Assembly (NCBI RefSeq): GCF_039526385.1
Contig: NZ_BAAAIX010000029.1
Span: 1 to 64,000 of the forward strand
Direction: 5' to 3'
Source of the DNA: Luteococcus peritonei
GTDB lineage: Bacteria > Actinomycetota > Actinomycetes > Propionibacteriales > Propionibacteriaceae
DNA length: 64,000 nucleotides
Shown: piece by piece, positions 27,553 through 36,250 of the stretch
Layout: every line of letters begins with the position of its first letter
How positions within the stretch are numbered: position 1 is the stretch's first letter
Position numbers and translations under genes: made by a program
Notes under the pieces: model-generated
What the model saw: the letters and a program-made list of their open reading frames with translations, nothing else
What the model was told of the DNA's origin: nothing
Databases searched by the model: none

Positions 27553-30500
27553 TCAGTCCTCGTCGTGGCCCAGGCGCTGGCTGATCACGGTGGAGACGCC
27601 GTCGCCGCGCATCGTGACGCCGTAGAGGGCGTCGGCGATCTCCATGGTGCGCTTCTGGTGGGTGATCACCAGCAGCTGGGAGCTCTCGCGCAGCTGCTCG
27701 TAGATGCCCAGCAGGCGGCCGAGGTTGGCGTCGTCGAGGGCGGCCTCCACCTCGTCGAGGATGTAGAAGGGGCTGGGCCGGGCGATGAACAGGCTGACCA
27801 GGAAGGCGACGGCGACCAGGGATCGCTCGCCGCCGGAGAGCAGCGAGAGACGCTTGACCTTCTTGCCCGCCGGGCGCGCCTCCACGTCGACGCCGGTGGT
27901 GAGCCAGCTGCCGGGCTCGGTGAGCACCAGCCGCCCCTCTCCCCCGGGGAAGAGGCGCGGGAAGACGTCGTTGAAGGTGCGCTCCACGTCGGCATAGGCG
28001 GCGGCGAAGACCTCCTCGACGCGCTTGTCCACCTCCTCGACGATGTCCATCAGGTCCTTGCGGGTCTGGCGCAGGTCCTCGAGCTGCTCGGCCAGGAAGG
28101 CGTGGCGCTCCTGCATGGCGTCGAACTCCTCCAGCGCCAGCGGGTTCACCCGTCCCAGCACCTGCAGGTTGCGCTCGGCGGTGCGCAGCCGCTTGGCCTG
28201 CTCCTCGCGGACGAAGGGCACCGGCTCGGGCTGCTCGTCGTCCTCGGTCAGGGCGGAGCCGTCGGGTCGGGTGAGCACCGGGACGAACTGGTCGGGGCCG
28301 TACTCGTCCATCAGCACCTGGGCCTCGAGGCCCAGCTCGGCCATGGCCCGCTCGGCGAGCGACTCGATGCGCATCCGCATCTCGATGCGCGCCATCTCAT
28401 CCTTGTGGGCGCCCTCGACGATCTTCTCCAGCTCGCGGGCGCGCTCGCGGCTCTCGCGACGTGCCACGCCCAGCCGTGCCTCCGCCTCGACGCGCGCAGC
28501 CTCGGCCTCGTCGCGCTCGGTGGTGGCCAGCACCCGCGAGGCGTCCACCCGGCCCAGCAGCCAGCCGGCGGCGGCGTGCACGGCGGTGGCGGCCTGCGCC
28601 TCGCGGCGCAGCTGTGCGGCTCGGGCGGCGGCCTTCTCGCGGGCCTGGCGCTCTGCGACGGCCGCCCGGCGCAGCGAATCGGCGCGTCCGGCCAGGCCGC
28701 GCACCCGCTCCTCGGCGGTGCGCAGGGCCAGCCGGGAGTCCATCTCCTCGGTGCGCGCCAGCCGCGCCTGTTCGGCGTGCTGGTCGCGCTCGGTGGCATC
28801 GGGCTCGTCGACCTCGCCCTCGGCGGAGGCGTTCGCCAGGCGCTGCTCCAGGTCGGCCAGGCCGGCCTCGTGCTGCGCGCGGGTGGCGGCCGCCTTGCCG
28901 ATCGCCTGCTCCAGGCGGTCGGCCTCGGCGCGGGCAGAGGTCTCGGCCTGGGCCAGCACGCTGAGCCGTCGACTCAGCTCGGCGTGCTCCTGCTCGGAGG
29001 CCTTGACGGCGGCGCGGGCGGCGGTGCGCTGGGCATTGACCTGCTCCAGCTCGGCGGTGGCAGCCTCGATCCGCTGCTCCAGGCTGCCGATCTCGGCGAG
29101 CGCGTCCTCCTCGTCGGCGCGGGCCTGGTCCACGGCGGCCTGGATCTCGATCAGCGAGGACTTCGAGGTGGAGCCGCCGGTGACGAACCAGCTGGAGATG
29201 ATGTCGCCCTGACGGGTGACCGCCGCCAGGTCGGGATGCTCGCGGGCGATCCGGGTGGCCTCGGCCTCGTCCTCGGCCAACACGACGTGGCCCAGCACCC
29301 GCTCCAGCGCGGGCTGCAGCGGCTCAGTGACGCTGACGGCGTCGAGGGCCGGGCGCAGGCCCTCGGGCACCTCCACCAGACCGGAGCGGCTGGCACCGGC
29401 CAGCAGCAGCCCGGCGCGGCCCAGCTCGCCGGAACGCAGGTGTTCCAGGGCCTGGGTTGCGGCCTCCAGCGAGTCGAAGGCGATGGCCTCGGTGGCGCTG
29501 CCCAGGGCGGCGGACAGGGCGGTCTCCCAGCCGGGCTCGACGCTGACCAGCTCGGCCACCTGGCCCAGCAGGCCGCCCAGCCGGTCGCGCGCCGCCAGCA
29601 GGGCGGCGGGGGCGTCGGTGCGGTCCAGGCCCATCTCCAAGGCATCGATCCGGGCGGCCAGGCCGGCGTGGCGCTGGCGCACCTGCTGCTCGCTGCGACG
29701 CAGCTCCTGCAGCGCTCGTCCCAGCTCGTCGACGCGGGCCGTGGCCTCGGTCTGGGCGGCGACGAGTTCGTCGCCGGCACCCTGGTGGTTCTCGACGGCG
29801 CTGCGTGCCTCGGCCACCTGGGCGGCGGCCTGGTCGGCGCGGGCCAGGGCCTCGTCGCGCTGGGCGGCGAGCCGGTCGGTCTCCTCCGCGGAGGCGTCCA
29901 GCCGGGAGCGCAGCGAGTTCACCTGACCGGTGAGGCGGGCCAGCCCCTCGCGACGGTCGGCGATGGCGCGCAGTGCCGCGGCATGGGCCCGGTCGGCCTC
30001 GGCGTGGGCCGCCTCGGCGGTGGAGCGTCGCTGCTGGGCGTCGGCCAGCTTGTCCTGCAGCGCCTTGACCTGCTCGCGCAGGTCGTTCTCGGCCTCGCGC
30101 GCCTCCGCGGCCTCCTGGTCCAGCTGTTCCGGGTCTCGGCCCTGGCGCCCGAGCTCGGGCTGGGCGTCGGCATGACGCATCCGCTCGGCGGCGATCTGCT
30201 GGGTGGTGGTGACCCGCTCGCGCAGGGCGGCCAGCGCGTACCAGGTCTCCTGGGCCCGGGCCAGGCGCGGCTGGGCCTCGGCGACCGCCTGCTCGGCGGC
30301 CTGCTCGTCGTTGCGGGCAGAATCCAGGGCGGCCTCGGCGCGGGCACGGGCCTGGGACAGGGCGGCCTCGTCGGCCAGGTCGGTCTCCAGGGCGAGGGTG
30401 GCCTGTGTGAGGTCGTCGCCCAGCAGGCGGGCCTTGGCGTCGCGCAGCTCGGCCTGGATCACGGCGGCCTTGCGGGCCACCTCCGCCTGGCGCCCCAGCG

Positions 30501-31110
30501 GCTTGAGCTGGCGACGGATCTCGGCCACCAGGTCGTTGAGCCGGTCCAGGTTGCCCTGGGTGGACTCCAGCTTGCGCAGCGCCTTCTCCTTGCGCTTGCG
30601 GTGCTTCAGGACACCTGCGGCCTCCTCGATGAAGCCGCGGCGGATCTCGGGGGTGGCCTGCAGGATGGTGTCGAGCTGGCCCTGGCCGACGATGACGTGC
30701 ATCTCGCGGCCGATGCCGGAGTCGCTGAGCAGTTCCTGCACGTCGAGCAGCCGGGCGGAGTGGCCGTTGATGGCGTACTCGCTGCCACCGTTGCGAAACA
30801 TGGTGCGGCTGATCGTCACCTCGGTGTACTCGATCGGCAGCGCGCCGTCGGTGTTGTCGATGGTGAGCACCACCTCGGCGCGGCCCAGTGGGGCACGGCC
30901 GGAGGTGCCGGCGAAGATGACGTCCTCCATCTTGCCGCCGCGCAGGCTCTTGGCCCCCTGCTCGCCCATCACCCAGCTCAGCGCGTCGACCACATTGGAC
31001 TTGCCGGAGCCGTTGGGGCCCACCACGCAGGTGATGCCCGGCTCGAAGTTGAGCGTGGTGGCCGAGGCGAAGGACTTGAAGCCACGCAGCGTGAGGCTCT
31101 TGAGGTACAC
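27553..31110 (-). CDS. smc: Chromosome segregation protein SMC
   Basis: SMC forms the ring-shaped condensin core with ScpA/ScpB to compact and segregate the chromosome. The 1185-residue protein has Walker A GPNGSGKSNVVDALSWVMGE at the N-terminus, a long coiled coil, a hinge at about residues 510-650 (LLGQVAELVSVEPGWETALSAALG...), a second coiled coil, and the C-terminal ABC signature LSGGERSLVAVAFL followed by Walker B FYILDEVEAALDD. GTG start, 3 bp after the gtrA-like stop, with no clear ribosome site, so translation probably depends on the upstream gene. Confidence 0.97.
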   Translation of the reverse strand: MYLKSLTLRGFKSFASATTLNFEPGITCVVGPNGSGKSNVVDALSWVMGEQGAKSLRGGKMEDVIFAGTSGRAPLGRAEVVLTIDNTDGALPIEYTEVTISRTMFRNGGSEYAINGHSARLLDVQELLSDSGIGREMHVIVGQGQLDTILQATPEIRRGFIEEAAGVLKHRKRKEKALRKLESTQGNLDRLNDLVAEIRRQLKPLGRQAEVARKAAVIQAELRDAKARLLGDDLTQATLALETDLADEAALSQARARAEAALDSARNDEQAAEQAVAEAQPRLARAQETWYALAALRERVTTTQQIAAERMRHADAQPELGRQGRDPEQLDQEAAEAREAENDLREQVKALQDKLADAQQRRSTAEAAHAEADRAHAAALRAIADRREGLARLTGQVNSLRSRLDASAEETDRLAAQRDEALARADQAAAQVAEARSAVENHQGAGDELVAAQTEATARVDELGRALQELRRSEQQVRQRHAGLAARIDALEMGLDRTDAPAALLAARDRLGGLLGQVAELVSVEPGWETALSAALGSATEAIAFDSLEAATQALEHLRSGELGRAGLLLAGASRSGLVEVPEGLRPALDAVSVTEPLQPALERVLGHVVLAEDEAEATRIAREHPDLAAVTRQGDIISSWFVTGGSTSKSSLIEIQAAVDQARADEEDALAEIGSLEQRIEAATAELEQVNAQRTAARAAVKASEQEHAELSRRLSVLAQAETSARAEADRLEQAIGKAAATRAQHEAGLADLEQRLANASAEGEVDEPDATERDQHAEQARLARTEEMDSRLALRTAEERVRGLAGRADSLRRAAVAERQAREKAAARAAQLRREAQAATAVHAAAGWLLGRVDASRVLATTERDEAEAARVEAEARLGVARRESRERARELEKIVEGAHKDEMARIEMRMRIESLAERAMAELGLEAQVLMDEYGPDQFVPVLTRPDGSALTEDDEQPEPVPFVREEQAKRLRTAERNLQVLGRVNPLALEEFDAMQERHAFLAEQLEDLRQTRKDLMDIVEEVDKRVEEVFAAAYADVERTFNDVFPRLFPGGEGRLVLTEPGSWLTTGVDVEARPAGKKVKRLSLLSGGERSLVAVAFLVSLFIARPSPFYILDEVEAALDDANLGRLLGIYEQLRESSQLLVITHQKRTMEIADALYGVTMRGDGVSTVISQRLGHDED

Positions 31111-31113
31111 GGC

Positions 31114-31833
31114 CTAGACCTGTTCGGCCTCGTCCAGCGCCCGGTCACGACGCAGCCGCTCCGAGAGCTGGCCCGAGGTCTGCACGCCGAGCGCGGCGAC
31201 CGTGGGCTCGCCCTGCTCGTCGACCAGCTCCGGGGAGACGACGGGCGCCACCAAGGGCACGTCCTCGCCGGTCTCCGGGTGCTTGACGGCACGGAAGGTC
31301 CACAGCTTGTTCACGATGAAGTTGATCGGGAGCGTCAGCACGATGGTGATCAGCTGGGACCAGTAGGCGCGTGCCCGCAGGCCCTGGTCGTCGTTGAAGA
31401 CCGAGCCCGGCAGGTAGAAGGGCGAAGTGGGATTGGTGAGCGCCGTCTTGATGAACAGGCCGGCACCCGCCGCCACTGCGCCGACGGCGAAGAAGGGCCA
31501 GAACTCCCGGGACCAGCTGCGGCTGTGCTCGCGCTTGAAGGTCCAGCGACGGTTCAGCTCGAAGTTCCACAGGTTCGCCACCAGGAAGGCGCCGATCCAG
31601 ACCAGGTGGGTGTACCGGAAGGCGTGCTGCTTGGTGATGTACCACAGGGGCGCATTGTCCCTGCTGGTGCCGCCGTGCAGCTTGGTCATGATGAAGGCGA
31701 CCACCATGTTCACGACCACGCCCGAGCCGCCCACGATGCCGAACTTCACGAACTGGCGCAGGTGACGCTTGCTCCGCGCGCGTCGGGACTCGACGACGGG
31801 TTCGGTGGTGACGGGGGCTTCGCTCACAGTCAT
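31114..31833 (-). CDS. GtrA family membrane protein
   Basis: A 239-residue protein with four membrane helices typical of GtrA/DPMS1 proteins, which are thought to flip polyprenyl-linked sugars: QFVKFGIVGGSGVVVNMVVAF, the Trp/Asn motif FLVANLWNFELNRRWTFK, and the repeated NFIVNKLWTFR near the end. The C-terminal tail after residue 195 is long and soluble. It overlaps mutM by ATGA and precedes smc by 3 bp, an unusual place for a cell-envelope gene. Confidence 0.87.
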   Translation of the reverse strand: MTVSEAPVTTEPVVESRRARSKRHLRQFVKFGIVGGSGVVVNMVVAFIMTKLHGGTSRDNAPLWYITKQHAFRYTHLVWIGAFLVANLWNFELNRRWTFKREHSRSWSREFWPFFAVGAVAAGAGLFIKTALTNPTSPFYLPGSVFNDDQGLRARAYWSQLITIVLTLPINFIVNKLWTFRAVKHPETGEDVPLVAPVVSPELVDEQGEPTVAALGVQTSGQLSERLRRDRALDEAEQV

Positions 31834-32744
31834 GGGAGCCTACCGCCGCCGGTGGCGCGCACCCCGGTGCGGCGCGCGGTGGCGGTGGCGCCGCCGGGGC
31901 GGACGGCCCGCGGTGGCTTCTGGCAGCTCGGGCAGAAGTGGCTGGAGCGGTTGGTGAACTGGCTGCGCACCATGGTGGTGCCGCAGCGCGAGCAGGGCAG
32001 GCCGTCGCGGCCATAGGCATTGAGGGAGCGGTCGAAGTATCCGGACTCGCCGTTCACCTTGACGTAGAGCTCGTCGAAGCTGGTGCCGCCCTGCTCCAGG
32101 GCCTCGGCCATCACGGTGCGTGCCGCCTCCAGCACGCCGACGGCCTGGGGGCGGGTGAGCCGGTCGGTGGGCCGCTCGGGGTGCAGCCCGGCCAGCCAGA
32201 GCGCCTCGTCGGCATAGATGTTGCCGATGCCGCTGACCAGTGTCTGGTCCAGCAGGGCACGCTTCACGGTGGTGCGCTTGCGGCGCATCCGGGCCGCCAC
32301 CTGCTCCAGGTCGAAGGCCGGCTCGAAGGGGTCGGGGGCGATGTGGGCCATCTCGGTGGGCAGTTCCGCTCCCCCGGTGCTCAGCTGCAGGCCACCGAAC
32401 ATCCGCTGGTCCACGAAGCGCAGCTGGGAGCCGTCGTCCAGGTCGAAGAGCACCCGGGTGTTGCGCAGCAGGGCGGTCTCGGGGGTGTCGACGCGGAACT
32501 GTCCGCTCATGCCCAGGTGGGTCAGCACGGCGTCGCCGTCGACCAGCGGGAACCACAGGAACTTGCCGCGGCGTCGCGGCACCTCGAAGCGACGCCCGGA
32601 CAGGGTGGTCTCGAAGTCGCGCGGGCCGAGCTGGTGACGGCGCACCGGGCGCGGGTGCAGTACCTGCACCCGCCTGATGGTGCGTCCGGTCACCAACGGC
32701 TCGAGCCCGGCGCGGACGGTCTCGACCTCGGGCAGCTCGGGCAC
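31830..32744 (-). CDS. mutM: Formamidopyrimidine-DNA glycosylase
   Basis: MutM (Fpg) excises 8-oxoguanine and ring-opened purines and nicks the resulting abasic site. The 304-residue protein has the catalytic Pro2-Glu3 in PELPEVETVRAGL, the lysine in RRRGKFLWF, the helix-two-turns-helix region (VSGIGNIYADEALWLAGLHP) and a C-terminal zinc finger (CSRCG...CPSCQ). The tail after the finger is a basic extension. It lies 4 bp after rnc, with a GTG start and no ribosome site, consistent with coupling. Confidence 0.95.
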   Translation of the reverse strand: MPELPEVETVRAGLEPLVTGRTIRRVQVLHPRPVRRHQLGPRDFETTLSGRRFEVPRRRGKFLWFPLVDGDAVLTHLGMSGQFRVDTPETALLRNTRVLFDLDDGSQLRFVDQRMFGGLQLSTGGAELPTEMAHIAPDPFEPAFDLEQVAARMRRKRTTVKRALLDQTLVSGIGNIYADEALWLAGLHPERPTDRLTRPQAVGVLEAARTVMAEALEQGGTSFDELYVKVNGESGYFDRSLNAYGRDGLPCSRCGTTMVRSQFTNRSSHFCPSCQKPPRAVRPGGATATARRTGVRATGGGRLP

Positions 32745-32748
32745 GGGA

Positions 32749-33516
32749 TCAGGCGGTGGCCGCCGCGGCGGCGCCGGGATCGGTCAGCGGGTCCTCGTCG
32801 CGCGAGGCCTGCTCGGCTGCCTGGGCCGCGGCCTGGATGGCGGTGAAGGCCTTGCCGGCCGCCTCCTGCTCGGCCTGCTTCTTGTTGCGTCCCGAGCCGC
32901 TGCCGTACTCGACGCCGTTGACCACGGCACGCGCCACGAAGCGCTTGTCGTGGTCCGGGCCGGACTCCTCGATCAGGTAGGTGGGCATCGGGTGGCCGGC
33001 ATTGGCGCAGACCTCCTGCAGGGAGGTCTTCCAGTCAAGGCCCGCACCCATCTGGTCGGCCTCGTCCACCAGCGGGTCGAAGATGTGGTGCACGAAGACC
33101 TCGGCCTTCTCCATGCCGCCGGTCAGGAAGATCGCACCGATCAGGGCCTCCGTGGTGTCGGCCAGGATCGAGGTCTTGTCGCTGCCGCCGGTGGTCACCT
33201 CGCCGCGTCCCAGCCGCACCATCGGCCCCAGCTCCAGGCCCCGGGCCACCTCGGCCAGCGTCACCGCATTGACCACGGCGGCGCGCAGCTTCGCCAGACG
33301 CCCCTCGGGGTAGTCCGGGAAGGTCAGGTAGAGGTGCTCGGTGACGACGATGCCCAGCACCGAGTCGCCCAGGAACTCCAGGCGCTCGTTGGTGGGGATG
33401 CCGCCGTTCTCGTAGGCATAGGAGCGGTGCGTCAGGGCAAGCTCGAAGAGCTGGGCGTCCATCGGGACACCCAGCTCGTCGAGAAGCTGCTGGAAACGGC
33501 TCTGCTGAGCCGCCAT
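32749..33516 (-). CDS. rnc: Ribonuclease III
   Basis: RNase III cleaves double-stranded RNA in rRNA precursors and regulatory duplexes. The 255-residue protein has the signature NERLEFLGDSVLGIVVTEHLY, the second catalytic region DTTEALIGAIFL and a C-terminal dsRNA-binding domain (DWKTSLQEVCANAGHPMPTY through KKQAEQEAAGKAFTAIQ). It starts 1 bp after the rpmF stop. The long hairpins in the repeat arrays of this window would be natural substrates if transcribed. Confidence 0.96.
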   Translation of the reverse strand: MAAQQSRFQQLLDELGVPMDAQLFELALTHRSYAYENGGIPTNERLEFLGDSVLGIVVTEHLYLTFPDYPEGRLAKLRAAVVNAVTLAEVARGLELGPMVRLGRGEVTTGGSDKTSILADTTEALIGAIFLTGGMEKAEVFVHHIFDPLVDEADQMGAGLDWKTSLQEVCANAGHPMPTYLIEESGPDHDKRFVARAVVNGVEYGSGSGRNKKQAEQEAAGKAFTAIQAAAQAAEQASRDEDPLTDPGAAAAATA

Positions 33517-33517
33517 G

Positions 33518-33709
33518 TCAGGCGTCGAGGACCTGGCGACGCGAGGCGCGGGGGCCGTACTGGCCGCAGGCGGGGCACGCGGTGTGCTGCAGGTGGGCCT
33601 CGCGGCACGCGGGGTTCACGCAGGTCACCAGGTTGGCGGCGGTCGCCTTCCACTGGGCGCGACGGCTGCGGGTGTTGCTGCGGGACATCTTCCGCTTCGG
33701 GACTGCCAC
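33518..33709 (-). CDS. rpmF: 50S ribosomal protein L32
   Basis: A 63-residue protein with the L32 signature MAVPKRKMSRSNTRSRRAQW and four cysteines (CVNPAC and CPACG) for a zinc ribbon, so this is the zinc-binding (C+) type. It is preceded by DUF177 as in most bacteria and followed by rnc. Confidence 0.96.
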   Translation of the reverse strand: MAVPKRKMSRSNTRSRRAQWKATAANLVTCVNPACREAHLQHTACPACGQYGPRASRRQVLDA

Positions 33710-33784
33710 GATCTTCTCCTTGAGTGGTGGCCACCGGGTGGTGGCTCTCTCGTCTGTGGTGCCCGAACCAGGTCCGGGCCCTTC

Positions 33785-34333
33785 TCAGTTCTGCTCGCCG
33801 TCAACGTCCAGCTCGGTGAGCGCCGCCCAGCGGGCGTCGATCTCCTCGCCGTGGCTGTGGTCCGGATCATCGTTCAGGTTGGCGCCACAGGTGACGCACA
33901 GTCCCAAACAGTCATCCCGACACAGGGGCGTGAACGGCAGGTCCAGCACCACCGCGTCGCGGAGTGCCGGGTCCAGGTTGATCATGTCGTCCTGGATGTA
34001 GCTGGCATCCTCCTCGGCCTCGCGCTCCGGGTAGAAGTACAGCTCCTGGATGTCGTAGGAGGACTCGTCCTCGAACGTCTCCAGGCAGCGCGCACACTCC
34101 CCGACGAGCTCGACCTCGGCGGTGCCGGTGACCAGGACGCCCTCCACCACGGACTCCAGACGGAGGTCCAGCGCGATGTCGGAGCCCTCAGGCACCTTGA
34201 TCATCTCGATGCCGAGTTCCGCCGGCGCGGGGACATCGCGATGCAGTTCCTTCATCGTCCCGGCACGACGGGCGAGCTCGTGGATCTCGAGTACGAGAGG
34301 CGAGCGGCCATCGAGGTGGCGATGCTGGTTCAT
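33785..34333 (-). CDS. DUF177 (YceD-like) rRNA accumulation protein
   Basis: A 182-residue YceD/DUF177 protein; plant and E. coli relatives are needed for 23S rRNA accumulation. Conserved segments are LVGECARCLETFEDE and PLCRDDCLGLCVTCGANLN, whose six cysteines suggest metal binding. The ATG at 34333 has AAGGG upstream. The usual partner rpmF follows after 75 bp. Confidence 0.92.
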   Translation of the reverse strand: MNQHRHLDGRSPLVLEIHELARRAGTMKELHRDVPAPAELGIEMIKVPEGSDIALDLRLESVVEGVLVTGTAEVELVGECARCLETFEDESSYDIQELYFYPEREAEEDASYIQDDMINLDPALRDAVVLDLPFTPLCRDDCLGLCVTCGANLNDDPDHSHGEEIDARWAALTELDVDGEQN

Positions 34334-34457
34334 CACGATCCCTTCAGCACGGTGGCACGACAGCGTCATGACCGAGGGCCAACTCTACCCGCAGCCCTCC
34401 CCCGGAACCAAACCGCGAGCTGCTGCGGTGCAGCGGGCAGCTGCCCGGGCCGGGGGC

Positions 34458-34943
34458 TCAGGCCTGGCGGCGCTCGGCGACCCGACGGACGATGGCCTCG
34501 TTGACTGCCGGCGTCACGAAGGCGGAGATGTCGCCGCCGAAGGAGGCCACCTCACGCATCATGCTCGACGAGACGGTGGCATAGGGGCCCTCAGCGGGCA
34601 GGAAGACGGTCTCCAGCCCGGAGACGTGGTGGTTCAGGTTGGCCATCTGCAGCTCGTAGTCGAAGTCGCCGGCGAAGCGCAGGCCCTTGACGATCACGGT
34701 GCAGCCCTGGGCCCTGGCATAGTCCACCAGCAGGCCCTCGATCACGCCCACCTCGACGCCCTCCCAGCCGGACACCGCATCGCGGGCCAGGGCCACGCGC
34801 TCCTCGACGTCGAACAGGTGGTTCTTGGTGGAATTGCGCCCGACGGCCACCAGCACCTGGCCGAAGACCTTGTGGGCACGCTCGACCACGTCGAGGTGGC
34901 CGCGGGTGATGGGGTCGAAGGACCCGGGGATGATGGCCTTCAT
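34458..34943 (-). CDS. coaD: Phosphopantetheine adenylyltransferase
   Basis: CoaD makes dephospho-CoA from 4'-phosphopantetheine and ATP, the penultimate step to CoA, and so supplies the donor used by the phosphopantetheinyl transferase in this window. The 161-residue protein has GSFDPITRGHLDVVERA (nucleotidyltransferase T/HxGH motif), VKGLRFAGDFDYELQMA and YATVSSSMMREVASFGGD. It overlaps rsmD by ATGA. Confidence 0.97.
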   Translation of the reverse strand: MKAIIPGSFDPITRGHLDVVERAHKVFGQVLVAVGRNSTKNHLFDVEERVALARDAVSGWEGVEVGVIEGLLVDYARAQGCTVIVKGLRFAGDFDYELQMANLNHHVSGLETVFLPAEGPYATVSSSMMREVASFGGDISAFVTPAVNEAIVRRVAERRQA

Positions 34944-35593
34944 GCCGTCTCCTCCTCGTCGTGGTGCTGGGGATCGTCGCTCTGCTGGGGATCGTCGGCC
35001 GGGGTTGGGACTTCTTCGTCCTGGGGCAGGGGTGTGCAGTAGTGCAGCACGGTCTCGCCATAGCCCTTGGACCAGTGCTCGGTGCCGGGCGGGAAGTCCG
35101 GTTCGCCGCTGCGCGAGGAGCGCTCCAGCACGATGATCCCGTTGTGCACCAGGCGGGCCAGCGCCAGCTCCAGGGTCCGGGAGACCTGCTCGTTGGTGAA
35201 GGGATAGGGCGGGTCCAGCCAGATCACGTCGAAGCGGGAGTCCTCGCGCTGCAGCCAGCCGTCCACGGCGGCCACCTCGACGCGCGCCTGCAGCCGGGTG
35301 TGGGCCAGGTTGGCGCGGACCAGCCGGGCCGTGCCCTGGTCGTGCTCCACCAGCACCACCGGCCCGGCCCCGCGGCTCGCGGCCTCCAGGCCCACCCCAC
35401 CGGAACCGGCGTAGAGGTCCAGGAAGGCGATCTGGTCGAGCTGGGCGTCCGCGCCCGCGTCGGCGGTGCCGTTCCAGGTGGCCAGCGAGCTGAACAAGGC
35501 CTCGCGCACTCGATCGGTGGTGGGCCTGGTCCGCTCCCCCGGCGGGGTCTGCAGCCTGGCGCCTCCAGCGCTGCCGGCGATGATCCTGCTCAT
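34940..35593 (-). CDS. rsmD: 16S rRNA (guanine966-N2)-methyltransferase RsmD
   Basis: RsmD methylates G966 of 16S rRNA. The 217-residue protein has RIIAGSAGGARLQTP, RPTTDRVREALFSSL, the SAM-binding motif FLDLYAGSGGVGLEA and the catalytic VIWLDPPYPF. The tail is an acidic repeat (DDPQQSDDPQHHDEE) encoded by short duplicated DNA. The ATG at 35593 lacks a ribosome site, but TAGGGT sits 8 nt upstream, so the mRNA may have little or no leader. coaD follows with a 4-bp overlap. Confidence 0.94.
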   Translation of the reverse strand: MSRIIAGSAGGARLQTPPGERTRPTTDRVREALFSSLATWNGTADAGADAQLDQIAFLDLYAGSGGVGLEAASRGAGPVVLVEHDQGTARLVRANLAHTRLQARVEVAAVDGWLQREDSRFDVIWLDPPYPFTNEQVSRTLELALARLVHNGIIVLERSSRSGEPDFPPGTEHWSKGYGETVLHYCTPLPQDEEVPTPADDPQQSDDPQHHDEEETA

Positions 35594-35817
35594 GGTGGGC
35601 AACCCTACTGCGCCGACTGAGGGCAGGTCGCCCGTGGCGATGGCCGGAGTGCCCAGAACTCCTCTCGCCCGACACTGTCACACTTTAGTGGGCGTCTACC
35701 CCCACCAAACCGTGACATTGACTGCGACGGGGCTGCTCACGTCTCCACCGTCCGGCCCATGCCCGAAAGTGCCGCCCCGCCCGGTCACGGCGGCGGGTGA
35801 TGGGCAAGAATTGGGTC

Positions 35818-36234
35818 ATGGCCGACACGAACCCGATCACCACCATCGAAGAAGACACCTGCTGGGGCTACCTCGCCAGCCAGGAGGTGGGCCGGCTCGC
35901 CACCGCGAAGGAGGGCCAGCCCGAGATCTTCCCCATCAACTACTGCGTCGACGGGCAGTCCGTGGTCTTCCGCACCGCCTCGGGCTCCAAGCTGCAGGAG
36001 CTCACCGACAACGAGCACGTCGCCTTCGAGGTGGACGGCTGGGACGAGGAGGGCGGCTGGAGCGTCGTGATCAAGGGCAATGCCGCCGAGATCACCGACG
36101 AGCGCGAGCTGGCCCTGGCGGACAAGATGCCGCTGCGCCCCTGGGTGCCCACCGTGAAGCGCCACTACGTGCGCATCACCCCCGACGAGATCACCGGCCG
36201 CGGCTTCACCTTCGGCCCCGAGCCGAAGGCCTGA
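35818..36234 (+). CDS. Pyridoxamine 5'-phosphate oxidase-fold flavin-binding protein
   Basis: A 138-residue protein of the split-barrel flavin-binding family (nitroreductase/F420- or FMN-binding). Typical motifs are EEDTCWGYLASQEVGRLATAKEGQPEIFPINY-like N-terminal strands and VVFRTASGSKLQEL, VAFEVDG and GWSVVIKGNAAEI. The ATG at 35818 has no clear ribosome site. Convergent with recG. The substrate is not readable from sequence. Confidence 0.8.
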   Translation: MADTNPITTIEEDTCWGYLASQEVGRLATAKEGQPEIFPINYCVDGQSVVFRTASGSKLQELTDNEHVAFEVDGWDEEGGWSVVIKGNAAEITDERELALADKMPLRPWVPTVKRHYVRITPDEITGRGFTFGPEPKA

Positions 36235-36250
36235 GCCAGCAGGGAGCGGA

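Noticed and set aside
27565..32016. 1483-codon plus-strand frame opposite smc and gtrA
   Set aside because: Composition typical of antisense in high-GC DNA; smc on the minus strand is unambiguous.
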